A DNA stretch of 64,000 bases from Palaemon carinicauda (taxonomy: Eukaryota > Arthropoda > Malacostraca > Decapoda > Palaemonidae), in the NCBI RefSeq assembly GCF_036898095.1, contig NC_090744.1, positions 10,932,177 to 10,996,176 of the forward strand, written 5' to 3'. Under the pieces are notes generated by a model that made no database searches, was not told the origin of the DNA, and saw only the letters and a list, made by a program, of their open reading frames with translations. Positions 35,212 to 46,394 of this stretch are shown piece by piece. Position 1 is the first letter of the stretch. Every line of letters begins with the position of its first letter. Made by a program: the position numbers and the translations under genes.

Positions 35212-35687
35212 CCTAGCTATAAAGATCTAAATATTATACTCACTATGCAGTTATTGAGACTACCAGCCCTTTCAGATCCCAAGGTATTTTTTTTCATCTC
35301 TCAGTTTGAACCTTTTCCAAAAGATGAAGTTCGTCGATTCTTCAGCAATGCCAATCTTCACGAGCTGTAAATGAGAAAAAATTGTCAATATTTCTCTCTT
35401 GAAAACCACAAGAATATTAAAACATAATCTTGCTATGATAACTGATCCAAGTACACAACTTTTTCATGTCTGTACATAACAATGAAGACATGGAACAGCA
35501 AAGTATACTTTTTAAATGCATGTTTCATAGAGTACAAACCAATCTCTACCTATTTTATTTACAAACCAATATCAACCAATATCTGCCTAACTTTTGAAAA
35601 CCCGTTGGACCAGAAAACATTTTAAAGAACCTGTAATATGATCAGGCCCATTAACTTTGACAATTATTGAAGATCCAAGAGAAGGAG
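35210..35687. other. No recognised feature
   Basis: Short local repeat of ACAAACCAATATC near 35560; no gene or element recognised. Confidence 0.4.
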
Positions 35688-35912
35688 GGCACTACAAAAT
35701 CAAACCATTGTTCTCCAATCTCAGGTAGTGCCATAGCCTCTGTATCATGGTCTTCCTCCGCTAACTTGGGTTGGAGTTGTCCTGCTTGCGGATACACTCA
35801 GGCAGACTATTCTATGTCTCCTTATTTCTTTTCATCACTGGACTATTTGTCCTTTTGGGCTTATAGCCTCCTGCTTTCCTAACTAGGGTTGTAGCTTAGC
35901 TAGAAATAACAA
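35688..35912 (-). repeat. (TAA)n-tailed interspersed repeat, fragment
   Basis: Holds AATCAAACCATTGTTCTCCA, GTAGTGCCATAGCCTCTGTA, TTATAGCCTCCTGC and CTAACTAGGGTTGTAGCTTA; diverged member of the 51448 family. Confidence 0.75.
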
Positions 35913-36373
35913 TAAAAAAACTGAAGTTATTAACAGACTCAGCCAGGGGTAAAATGGCAGGACCAAGAGAAGTTGAAATTGCCCCTAAGACGATTTACCA
36001 GAAGATTGATACCTGAAGAATGCAGCAGTTTTCAAAAGAACATAACCAATGAAACCATTGGGATAGAAAGCAGAATAAAAAAAAAGATCTGTGTCATGGG
36101 GTTGGACATATTTCTATTTGAGGGATCAAATATATTACTATATTAGATTTTGGAGGATTATTGATGCCATTACTCTTTAGATGAAAATTTCAAATTTCGT
36201 TGGTAAGGCGATTCCTCAAAATATACTAGAGGCACATGACTCTTGAGCTTCATATCTTGCATGCTGTCTGAGGAGCAGTCAAACCAAGGAGAGGAAGATT
36301 ATGGGCCAAAATATCACTGTTTATACTGCTTAAGTAATCATCCTTAATTATAAGTTTAGAAAATTTCCAACCC
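35913..36373. other. No recognised feature
   Basis: Unique-looking AT-rich sequence; nothing supported. Confidence 0.4.
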
Positions 36374-36642
36374 TTAACCCCCAGGGGGTTATTTTTTCCC
36401 AGCACATTTTGCAATTTTTTTTTTTTAAATTGCTCTAACAGCCTCAATTTTTGTCATAGAGAGGTCAGGTTGGTCTCATTCTCTTGGAAAATGTCTGAAT
36501 TTTCTCAAAAAAATTATCAAATATTAAAAAAAAAAAAATGTTTATAGCATTTTTCTGCAAGGACGTACCGGTACGTCCATGGGGGGGGAGGTATGGCTTT
36601 TGTGAAACGTACCAGCACGTCCTTTAGGGGTAAAAGGGTTAA
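36374..36642 (+). mobile_element. piggyBac-like MITE, copy 2
   Basis: 269 bp from TTAACCCCCAGGGGG to GGGGTAAAAGGGTTAA, with the perfect palindrome GGACGTACCGGTACGTCC inside. This is the best-preserved of the three copies. TTAA at both ends and terminal CCC/GGG fit a piggyBac-type target duplication and ends. Confidence 0.65.
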
Positions 36643-37194
36643 ATTAATTAGCCACCATGTTGTGGTTCACCTATTGATTTCTTAGTACATCTTGGATTTA
36701 TGAATACCTGTAAATCTATATCACGGACTCCTCTTTATATACTAACTATTTTATTGTAAAGTGACTATTGGGTTTATAAAGGCTTAAACAAATATGAAAA
36801 ATTATAAAAAAAAAGAAAAAAAAAACATCTTTGATATCTACATGGACTTTACAGCTTTCACAGAGGGACTTAGAACATAACGCTGAGATAGCCAAAAGAT
36901 TACTGTACTGTGCTGTGGAATTAAAAGGTACCTTTAATTTACTCGCTAAAATAGAGGGTGAGAAAGAAGAAACGCTGTTGGACCATCATAAAATAATAAC
37001 CGAATGTGATACAGGAAAGGAAAATTGAACATTAATTCTAGATTAACCAACAAATTAAAATAGATGGCAGTAACAGTTCTAGCTTAAGGTTAACCAAAAG
37101 TGGATTATTTTGTATAAAAATTGCACCATGACATCCAAAAGCGTTGGTACAAATAAGACAACCACCTCTATGTAAGGATGCAAATTAATGAGGA
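36643..37194. other. No recognised gene
   Basis: A short open frame at 36831-37028 has no recognised domain; I do not call it a gene. Confidence 0.4.
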
Positions 37195-39506
37195 AAATGT
37201 TGCTTTTGTCTATAACAATACAGGATGACAAGAGAAGATGGAAGTCTTTGAGGTCACAGGGGAAAAGGTTCATTATAAGGGTGATGTATCTGGACATTGC
37301 CTACTTACAAAAGGAATGAGGTTCCCAAGAGCATGTTGCTTGTGGCTATAACAATACAGCATGACAAGGGAAGATGGAAGTCTTTGAGGTCATAGGGGAA
37401 AGGGTTCATTATAAGGGTGATGTATCTGGACATTGCCTACTTACAAAAGGAATGAGGTTCCCAAGAGCATGTTGCTTGTGGCTATAACAATACAGCATGA
37501 CAAGGGAAGATGGAAGTCTTTGAGGTCACAGGGGAAAAGGTTCATTATAAGGGTGATGTATCTGGACATTGCCTACTTACAAAAGGAATGAGGTTCCCAA
37601 GAGCATGTTGCTTGTGGCTATAACAATACAGCATGACAAGGGAAGATGGAAGTCTTTGAGGTCATAGGGGAAAGGGTTCATTATAAGGGTGATGTATCTG
37701 GACATTGCCTACTTACAAAAGGAATGAGGTTCCCAAGAGCATGTTGCTTGTGGCTATAACAATACAGCATGACAAGGGAAGATGGAAGTCTTTGAGGTCA
37801 TAGGGGAAAGGGTTCATTATAAGGGTGATGTATCTGGACATTGCCTACTTACAAAAGGAATGAGGTTCCCAAGAGCATGTTGCTTGTGGCTATAACAATA
37901 CAGCATGACAAGGGAAGATGGAAGTCTTTGAGGTCATAGGGGAAAGGGTTCATTATAAGGGTGATGTATCTGGACATTGCCTACTTACAAAAGGAATGAG
38001 GTTCCCAAGAGCATGTTGCTTGTGGCTATAACAATACAGCATGACAAGGGAAGATGGAAGTCTTTGAGGTCATAGGGGAAAGGGTTCATTATAAGGGTGA
38101 TGTATCTGGACATTGCCTACTTACAAAAGGAATGAGGTTCCCAAGAGCATGTTGCTTGTGGCTATAACAATACAGCATGACAAGGGAAGATGGAAGTCTT
38201 TGAGGTCATAGGGGAAAGGGTTCATTATAAGGGTGATGTATCTGGACATTGCCTACTTACAAAAGGAATGAGGTTCCCAAGAGCATGTTGCTTGTGGCTA
38301 TAACAATACAGCATGACAAGGGAAGATGGAAGTCTTTGAGGTCATAGGGGAAAGGGTTCATTATAAGGGTGATGTATCTGGACATTGCCTACTTACAAAA
38401 GGAATGAGGTTCCCAAGAGCATGTTGCTTGTGGCTATAACAATACAGCATGACAAGGGAAGATGGAAGTCTTTGAGGTCATAGGGGAAAGGGTTCATTAT
38501 AAGGGTGATGTATCTGGACATTGCCTACTTACAAAAGGAATGAGGTTCCCAAGAGCATGTTGCTTGTGGCTATAACAATACAGCATGACAAGGGAAGATG
38601 GAAGTCTTTGAGGTCACAGGGGAAAAGGTTCATTATAAGGGTGATGTATCTGGACATTGCCTACTTACAAAAGGAATGAGGTTCCCAAGAGCATGTTGCT
38701 TGTGGCTATAACAATACAGCATGACAAGGGAAGATGGAAGTCTTTGAGGTCATAGGGGAAAGGGTTCATTATAAGGGTGATGTATCTGGACATTGCCTAC
38801 TTACAAAAGGAATGAGGTTCCCAAGAGCATGTTGCTTGTGGCTATAACAATACAGCATGACAAGGGAAGATGGAAGTCTTTGAGGTCATAGGGGAAAGGG
38901 TTCATTATAAGGGTGATGTATCTGGACATTGCCTACTTACAAAAGGAATGAGGTTCCCAAGAGCATGTTGCTTGTGGCTATAACAATACAGCATGACAAG
39001 GGAAGATGGAAGTCTTTGAGGTCATAGGGGAAAGGGTTCATTATAAGGGTGATGTATCTGGACATTGCCTACTTACAAAAGGAATGAGGTTCCCAAGAGC
39101 ATGTTGCTTGTGGCTATAACAATACAGCATGACAAGGGAAGATGGAAGTCTTTGAGGTCATAGGGGAAAGGGTTCATTATAAGGGTGATGTATCTGGACA
39201 TTGCCTACTTACAAAAGGAATGAGGTTCCCAAGAGCATGTTGCTTGTGGCTATAACAATACAGCATGACAAGGGAAGATGGAAGTCTTTGAGGTCATAGG
39301 GGAAAGGGTTCATTATAAGGGTGATGTATCTGGACATTGCCTACTTACAAAAGGAATGAGGTTCCCAAGAGCATGTTGCTTGTGGCTATAACAATACAGC
39401 ATGACAAGAGAAGGTGGAAGTCCTTGAGGTCACAGGGGAAAAGGTTCATTATTAGGGTGATGTATCTGGACATTGCCTACTTACAAAAGGAATGAGGTTT
39501 CCAAGA
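37195..39506. repeat. 136-bp satellite, exactly 17 units
   Basis: Units start at 37195, 37331 and every 136 bp to 39371 with no length change. The unit includes GCATGTTGCTTGTGGCTATA, ACAATACAGCATGACAAGGG, GGTTCATTATAAGGGTGATG and CTTACAAAAGGAATGAGGTT. Most units have CATAGGGGAAAGGG; units 1, 3, 11 and 17 have CACAGGGGAAAAGG. The first and last units share AGAGAAG where inner ones have AGGGAAG. Confidence 0.97.
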
Positions 39507-41410
39507 GAATACCTTCAATTGAGAGTTGACAGAAACACACACGTAACACCCAAGTACTCTATTGCTTAAGGAAAGAAAAACTTCAATTAAATTTGAAATA
39601 TCAGTCATGTTACATTAGGAGTGGCACTTCTCAATGGTAACAAGGATCAAATGGAAAGAATTAAAAGTTGAAAGGCAAAAATATGAATAATATATTGCCA
39701 ACTATTTTGGACAAAGCACCTTCAAAAATGAACTAGAAGTTTATCCAAACAGGCAAAATCTTCATTTAGAGGGCAATCACACAAAAGACTGCCAGGTATA
39801 TAATCCCTAAACATTTCATATTACCAACTGAATAGTCAACCAAAAGGAAACCAAGTGAAATAAGAAGTTGATCAAGACAGAACCTGAAAAGACATAAGAT
39901 AAAATTTTTTCAAGACTACTGTATATGAGTCTTTGGATCACACTGACAGATATGATTTATGAATTTGTGCTATATAAGACAATACTGGGGTCTGTGAACC
40001 CATTTCCAGTGCAGGAAAACTGAGCAGCTATGATAAACAGTAAAGGGTAAGAGACTGGACAGCAGACGGAAGAAAGGAACCTGGAATTGAGATAAAGTAG
40101 AACGATATATGGAAGGTGCTAATGGAATGCTGCAAAGACTTAAGCAATGCCTACAGTGCCCTGGAGGAGGGGCACTGATGGCACAGCCCTCCTACAAATG
40201 GAAATATGCGTCAACATGGCAGTCGAGACATCAATTTTATAGCAAACTGGAAGGGAAATATTTCCATTGTAGCATAGGAGCTGTGATTTGTGATACAGAA
40301 TTTCAGCTATAAGACCCAGAGCTCTAAATAGGATCCTTCAGAGCAGAGGTGCAACTTGGGAGGAAATCCCCACTGTTATACAATTAAGTTTAAAGACATC
40401 TGATAAAGAGGAGAAATTGTGAAAGGAAGTATGGTACAGCCAATATCCAAAAGGACTGTGGTAACATGCAGTGCTATGATACTGGACCCACACAAGGCTA
40501 AGATTAAAATGATTTAACTTCAATACTCACCTAATACACTGAAATAAACAGCCTATGATTGTTTGGAACTAATATTAAGATTGCTTTGAAAATTAATACC
40601 CTCTTCACTAAAGTAACTTTTTTATTCTATATAATATACAGTATTACACTTTACCAGAGCATTAAAATGCACAACCACCTACCAGTGCTTAATCAAATAT
40701 CAAAGGATATCACGTGATGGAAAATATTAAAAAAAATTAAAACCATCAGTCGTGGTGCCACGTGCTACAGTTACATTGGAGGTGGCTTCCTGGCAGTATG
40801 TTGTTGGAGGTGGCTTCCTGGACCGTTACTCATGACATTCCTGAAAAACCATTTGAAGATATTAGACATTTGTCATCAATTTCAAAACAGGTTCACATAA
40901 GATTCATTAAAACTTCAAATGTGACAAAGAACAGGATAGGATATATCCTTTGTTAACTTCCAATAATATTAAAACCTATCTTTCACTTGTTTAGACCAGA
41001 CCTTTAGTACTATAAAATTTATATTCCCAGAATAGTCACTATTGACAGGCTGTGGCTTGACATATAGCATAAATTAACTAAGGTTATAATATAGCAAATG
41101 AAAACTTTAACAATGAATCAAAGAATACTAACTACTCCACCAGCAGATTCAAGGCAGAAATCCACGGTTCCTCCCCCTCGAGAAGCTTTGGCTTCTTCCT
41201 CCTCTCCTCTGAAGAGGGAGTGAGGAGTTCCTCATCAGCGGAAGCTCAGCATAGTCGTTCCGCTTCCAAAAGCTTGATAGTGTATAGATCTGAAAGTAAA
41301 TAAATTTTTATTCCAAATATTACATGTACAGTATACTGCTAAGTGATTTACATAATTTATAAAGAAAAAATAGCAATTTCTTCACACAGACCTCATATGA
41401 CATTTTTGTT
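39507..41410. other. No recognised gene
   Basis: About 1.9 kb. A short direct repeat GGAGGTGGCTTCCTGG occurs at about 40780 and 40806. Near 40145 the block AAGCAATGCCTACAGTGCCC and GAGGGGCACTGATGGCAC looks like a decapod interspersed repeat I cannot name. No convincing ORF. Confidence 0.4.
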
Positions 41411-41667
41411 TTAATTTGTTTTTTCAAGCACATTTTGCAGTATATTTCTTTTAAATTGCTTTAACAGCCTTAATTTTCATCAGAGAGGGGTCAGATTGGT
41501 CTCATTCTCTTGGAAAATGCCTGAAGTTTCTCAAAAAATTATCAAAAATATGCAAAAAAAAAAATCAAATAGCAGTTTTCTGCAAGGACGTACCGGTACG
41601 TCCATGGGCGTAAAGGGATGAGTTTTATGAAACGTACCAGTACGTCCTTTGGGGGTAAAAGGGTTAA
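41411..41667 (+). mobile_element. piggyBac-like MITE, copy 3 (diverged left end)
   Basis: Same body as copies 1 and 2 (CAAGCACATTTTGCA, GGTCTCATTCTCTTGGAAAA, GGACGTACCGGTACGTCC, GGGGGTAAAAGGGTTAA). The left CCC is lost; the nearest TTAA is at 41411-41414. Confidence 0.6.
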
Positions 41668-41729
41668 GGACCAATTACTCATCGTACAAGTTCCATTCAG
41701 TATGATTAACTAATTCATCTCAAAGCTTG

Positions 41730-41965
41730 CATACCAGATGCAACCCTAGTTGGGAAATCAAGATGCTAAAAGCCTAAGGGCTTCAACAAGGAAAATAGCC
41801 CAGTGAGGAAAGGAAATAAAAGAAAGAATGTTGTGCCTAAATGTACTCTCTAGCACAAGAACTCTAACCCAAGACAGTGAAAAACCATGGTACAGAGAAC
41901 TACGGCATTACCCGAGACTAAAGAACAATGGTTTGATTTTCATACCCCACTCCATGTGAGGGACA
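41730..41965 (+). repeat. (TAA)n-tailed interspersed repeat, fragment
   Basis: Contains CAACCCTAGTTGGGAAATCA, AATAGCCCAGTGAGGAAAGG and AGAACAATGGTTTGATTTTC; member of the 51448 family in the same orientation. Confidence 0.75.
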
Positions 41966-41999
41966 TATATTGCTTTTCTTGAATGTTTCTTCGCCTCCT

Positions 42000-42620
42000 G
42001 CTGCCAAACCTTCCAATCAATTCATCTTAGTCATTGCTGGGCCAAATAACTTGAAATTTGGCACAGAGGTCGAGTGGGTAAATACCCAAATGCGTTTAAA
42101 TTTTTTCTTTTGATACATATCAAAATAATTTTAGTTTTTTTTTGCCATTTTCTGACAACATAAATTATATTCTGGTCTCCTGTGCCCTGGTATTACAACC
42201 AAATGAATTGAAATTTGAAACAGAGGTGCCCTAGATAAATACCAATAAAAAGACTCAACATTTTTGGAACAGGTTTCTTCAAAATGGTTAATTTTGCAAT
42301 TTTTTTTTTATTTTTAGACAAAAAATTTACTTTTTTGGCTCATGTGCCCTCACATGTAAACCAATATGATCTGAAATTTCGTATGATATATGTCCACAAG
42401 ATGTAAGTCACATTTTTTTGTATACATTATGTACTTTAAAATCATTATTTTTAGATTTTCGACTTTTTATAGACCAAAAATTTGCATTTTTTGCCTCTTA
42501 TGCCCTGATATTTAAATGATATGACCTGAAATTTGGTATGGAAATACCTATAATATACGCCCACAGGACGTTAATCACGACTTTTGCTTACACCACTTCA
42601 GAATTATTTCTTGTAAATCT
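42000..42620. repeat. Diverged tandem repeat, unit about 140 bp, about four units
   Basis: Each unit has a TGTGCCCT or TATGCCCT block, a long A/T run and a variant of TGAAATTTGGTA followed by (A)TACC or GTCCAC (near 42050, 42210, 42370, 42525). Units are strongly diverged, so the array is old. Confidence 0.65.
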
Positions 42621-42789
42621 ATCGGGGATCTATTTCTGGAAAAGATTAATATAGTCCAGTACATGGTTGCATGGAGAGGGAGATGTTGCCTTTCTAATGA
42701 AGTGTCCTTTTTCTAGAAGAGTTGCTTACCATAACTAAAAAATCTATTCTACCCCTACCAAGTGAGAAGAAGCCACTGAACAATTACAG

Positions 42790-43167
42790 TGCAGAGCTCT
42801 TCTAGGAGGACACTCCAAAACGATTGTTCTCTGATCTTGGATAGCGCCATAGCCTCTTTACCATGGTCTTTCACTGTCTTGGGGTAGAGTTCTCTTGCTT
42901 GAGGGTGCACTTGGGCACACTTCTATTTTATTTCTCCTTGTTTTTCTTAAAGTTTTTATAGTTTATATTTGAAATATTTATTCTAATGTTGTTACTGTTC
43001 TTGGAATATTTTATATGAATTGTCAATTACTTTTCTTGAAGTTTCCTTATTTCCTTTCCTCACTGGGATATAATCCCTGTTTGAGCCCTAAGGCTTATAG
43101 CATTCTGCTTTTCCAACTAGGGATGTAGTTTAGCAAGTAACAACAATAATAATAATAATAATAATAA
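42790..43167 (-). repeat. (TAA)n-tailed interspersed repeat with tail
   Basis: Runs from GAGCTCTTCTAGGAGGACAC through TTTATAGTTTATATTTGAAA to CCAACTAGGGATGTAGTTTA and an (AATAAT)n tail at 43145-43167. The longest sense-oriented copy outside the palindromes. Confidence 0.8.
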
Positions 43168-43514
43168 ATAGTTGAAAATCCAACAACACTCATTCCAGTG
43201 TGGGCAAAGATCCCTCATTTTCCTTAAACCATTTGTATTTTACTTTTCCCCGACCAACCACCCCCACACGAATATGGAGTTACCAACCCACAATCAATGA
43301 TACTCTTGTTTTGACAAAGATGATCAAACAGTAAGCGAACAATGTGCTTTGTGAAATGTTAAATGTTCCCGAATGATCATAATACGACTCTGGAGGTCTT
43401 GTAGAGAGTAGGGTTCCCCTGCTGTACGGGACACGATAAGCAGCCCTTAAAGTAAAGTAAAGAAAGTCATTCCTGACACTTTCATCCGAGACTGCTTTAA
43501 AAGATTTTAGTCTG
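43168..43514. other. No recognised feature
   Basis: No ORF or known repeat. Confidence 0.4.
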
Positions 43515-43795
43515 GATTTTAGGGTTTAAAGGCCACTCATGAATGGCAGAAGCAAGGGACATTAACACGCTCCTGAGAATTACCATACATACATATGATC
43601 AGCACCAAATGCCCTCTTCACCCAAGCTAGGACCAGGGAGGGGTAGGGAATGGTAGACCTGTAGGTTCCACCAAAACCCCCATCCTTAGCTCACAAGGAT
43701 GGTGAGGTTGCAGACACTACAAGAAACTATCATGCTCGAGCAGGTATTGAAAACCTGTCCAGCAGATCGCCTGACAGAGGCGTTTTCAAAAGACT
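43515..43795 (-). mobile_element. tRNA-derived SINE, second copy
   Basis: Shares GGTTTAAAGG, CCACTCATGAATGGCAGA, TACATACATATGATCAGCAC, ATCCTTAGCTCACAAGGATG and GCAGACACTACAAGAAACTA with the copy at 29590. It ends in a tRNA-like block (minus strand GGCGATCTGCTGGAC). Confidence 0.65.
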
Positions 43796-43874
43796 AATTC
43801 CCTAGTACCATCGCAAAGGGTTTTGGTAGCATATTGGAAATGTCCCTATCTAGCAATCTGCTGGACTAGGGTTT

Positions 43875-44045
43875 GAGCCCAAGACAGTGGAAAACCATGG
43901 TTCAGAGGCTATGGCACTACCCAAGACCAAAGAACAATGGTTAGATTTTGGAGTATCCTTCTCTTAAAGAGCTGCTTACCATAGCTAGTCTCTCTTCAAC
44001 CAAGAGAAAAATAGCCAGTGAACAATTACAGTGCAATAGTAAACC
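43875..44045 (+). repeat. (TAA)n-tailed interspersed repeat, internal fragment
   Basis: Contains CAGTGGAAAACCATGGTTCA, CACTACCCAAGACCAAAGAA and GAACAATTACAGTGCAATAG, matching the middle of the 51448 family. A box-B-like GGTTTGAGCCC lies just upstream at about 43869-43880. Confidence 0.7.
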
Positions 44046-44082
44046 ACCCTTTCAAAATTGCTGGAATATGTCATTCTTGAAC

Positions 44083-44574
44083 AACTATAGTCCATTTTTT
44101 TTAGCGAGGCAGATTTGCACCGACTCGCAGCGGTGCCCTTTTAGCTCGGAAAAGTTTCCTGATCGCTGATTGGTTAGCGAGGCAGGTTTGCACAGACTCG
44201 CAGCGGTGCCCTTTTAGCTCGGAAAAGTTTCCTGATCGCTGATTGGTTAGCGAGGCAGGTTTGCACAGACTCGCAGCGGTGCCCTTTTAGCTCGGAAAAG
44301 TTTCCAGATCGCTGATTGGTTAGCGAGGCAGGTTTGCACAGACTCGCAGCGGTGCCCTTTTAGCTCGGAAAAGTTTCCTGATCGCTGATTGGTTAGCGAG
44401 GCAGATTTGCACAGACTCGCAGCGGTGCCCTTTTAGCTCGGAAAAGTTTCCTGATCGCTGATTGGTTAGAATTATCTTGTCCAACCAATCAGCGATCGGG
44501 AAACTTTTCCGAGCTAAAAGGGCACCGCTGCGAGTTGGTGCAAATCTGCCTCGCTAAAAAAAATTGACTATAGT
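44083..44574. mobile_element. Foldback (snapback) element with amplified left stem
   Basis: The outer inverted repeat AACTATAGTC...TTTTTTTTAGCGAGGC occurs at 44083 and, inverted, at 44574. Between them the left stem segment (TTAGCGAGGCAGGTTTGCAC, TCGCAGCGGTGCCC, AAGTTTCCTGATCGCTGATT, 73 bp) is present five times in tandem (44101, 44174, 44247, 44320, 44393). The right stem has a single inverted copy (44481-44560). A short loop ATTATCTTGT separates them. Non-coding MITE-like element. Confidence 0.85.
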
Positions 44575-45221
44575 TCGTCACTTTTAAGATTTTGAAGTAT
44601 TGCCAAACAGCCGTTCAGCATACAAACAATTATATTTCATTTGCTGTTGTAAATGATCGGCTGGAAACGATGGATGTAAACAAATTTGGGTAAAGTTTTG
44701 GATTCAACCAAATTGGGAAATGTATTATATTAATATATTTTCCTAGTAAAGCACGTGATAACAAAACACTTCTTCTCAATACATTATTGTCGCTAATGCA
44801 TACTTACAGAGAAAAAAAATATTGCAGGAATTGAAGGTCTTGACTTTTTCTAAGTTTAGTGTATATCTTTCCATGGGCACGCAAGGTAGCTCTTGTTCGT
44901 TTGTATGTCTGTTTTCATCTTACTTGGCTCCGCCCCATTGCGTAATGTGACAATATTTACTTGAATGCGCATTTGCTCCTCCCACTAATGTCGCTCCTCC
45001 AATCAAAATACTACTGGGTTCTTTTCAAGGGTTATTATTGGACGATTCATTGGTCTCTCAGTCTTGTTTCAAGGATCTGTTTTTCGTGCAATATAACATT
45101 GTGAACGATACTATTTTGTTTTTTTCCCTATTTCATTATGGGAGAAACCCGTGATTGTCGTTTGTTTTCGGTTTTCAAAAGTTCCGGTTTCTATATTTTC
45201 ATCACACGTCATTTTACTGTC
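44575..45221. other. 5' region of the 45222 ORF
   Basis: AT-rich then mixed sequence; no TATA box or initiator that I can defend. The in-frame ATG at 45138 would add 28 residues but lacks similarity to the family. Confidence 0.4.
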
Positions 45222-45509
45222 ATGGATCCTCCGGTTCGGTTGTGTGAAATATGTCGTTATTCCTATTTTGATGTGATCGGCCGATTTCATGGGAATTATA
45301 ATGGAACTCCTGAAGTAGTGAATCGTTTTCTAAGGGAGCATTCCGTATTACCTTTAAGTGTCCAGTGTGGTAAATGTGATTCGCCTTTACATTTTCGTGA
45401 GGATAGACATGTGTGGTATTGTACCAAATCTGAATGTATTCCAGTACTTGATGATTCAGAAGAGGGTCAACCACAACCTTCCACATCTTCATCGTCATCT
45501 TCCGTTTAA
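45222..45509 (+). CDS. ISXO2/Merlin-like transposase N-terminal fragment, zinc-ribbon ORF
   Basis: A 95-aa frame from MDPPVRLCEIC to a stop at 45507-45509. The segment LCEICRYSYFDVIGRFHGNY, then FLREHSVLPLSVQCGKCDSP, FREDRHVWYC and KSEC matches the N-terminal zinc-ribbon part of ISXO2-like (Merlin superfamily) transposases that are abundant in decapods. Cysteine pairs at LCEIC, QCGKC and YC...EC could bind zinc. The DDE catalytic domain is absent: after IPVLDD the protein ends in an acidic/Ser tail. GTTTAAG/GTAAGAAG at the stop resembles a splice donor but lies after the stop codon. I chose ATG 45222 because similarity begins there. It is either a truncated transposon or a small domesticated protein; the tail looks like host-type sequence. 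Confidence 0.5.
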   Translation: MDPPVRLCEICRYSYFDVIGRFHGNYNGTPEVVNRFLREHSVLPLSVQCGKCDSPLHFREDRHVWYCTKSECIPVLDDSEEGQPQPSTSSSSSSV

Positions 45510-45558
45510 GGTAAGAAGTGATTTAACAAAATATATATATTCAAATTTACCCCTGGTT

Positions 45559-46080
45559 AAAGGGGGGGTCGCAGGGGGGGCGAAGCCCCCCCCCGGTAGG
45601 GGTACAGGGCCCCTAGGTTAGGTTAGGTGGGTTTGTTAGGTTCTGTGGTGCCCTGAAAATTACTGTGGCCTTAAGGGGGGGTCGCAGGGGAGGCGAAGCC
45701 CCCCCCGGTAGGGGTACAGGGCCCCTAGGTTAGGTTAGGTGGGTTTGTTAGGTTCTGTGGTGCCTTGAAAATTACTGTGGCCATAAGGGGGGGTCGCAGG
45801 GGGGGCGAAGCCCCCCCCGGTAGGGGTACAGGGCCCCTAGGTTAGGTTAGGTGGGTTTGTTCGGTTCTGTGGTGCCCTGAAAATTACTGTGGCCTTAAGG
45901 GGGGGTCGCAGGGGGGGCGAAGCCCCCCCCCGGTAGGGGTACAGGGCCCCTAGGTTAGGTTAGGTGGGTTTGTTAGGTTCTGTGGTGCCCTGAAAATTAC
46001 TGTGGCTTTAAGGGGGGGTCGCTGGGGGGCCCTACCCCCCTCCCCCCGGTAGGCCTAGTTAGGGGTATGGGGGAGGGGTG
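45559..46080. repeat. GC-rich 112-114-bp tandem repeat, four units plus a partial one
   Basis: Units start at 45559, 45673, 45785, 45897 and 46010 with AGGGGGGGTCGCAGGGG, CGAAGCCCCCC, GGGGTACAGGGCCCCTAGG, TTAGGTTAGGTGGGTTTG and GGTGCCCTGAAAATTACTGT. Each holds inverted CCCC/GGGG arms and a TTAGGTTAGG motif. The fifth unit is truncated and followed by C/G-rich sequence to 46170. Confidence 0.92.
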
Positions 46081-46394
46081 CTGGAACATTAATTATTCAT
46101 TTATTGCAAATATCATTCAATGCCCCAACACCCTCCCCCCCCTTCCCCCACCCAAAACCCCGGTTCCCAAAGGGTGTCCCCCATAATTGGTGGGATGAAC
46201 TACGGTATACATAGTAAATCTCTAAATCGGTTGGTTTGCAGTCAAAATAAACGTTAAATTCATTGAAACCACACTATTTCTGATGCAACAAATATATTTT
46301 TATTGCATTTTTCCAAATTTGGCTGAAACTAAAAATTTACCCAAATTTGGTATCTTGATATTACCCGATCTCAGCGCTTCTTTCAATAGTTGTG
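46081..46394. other. No recognised gene
   Basis: C-rich run at 46125-46165, otherwise AT-rich; nothing supported. Confidence 0.4.

Noticed and set aside
45590..45970. Telomere (TTAGG)n at the TTAGGTTAGG motifs
   Set aside because: Only two units occur per 112-bp repeat and they are embedded in non-telomeric sequence; no continuous TTAGG array.
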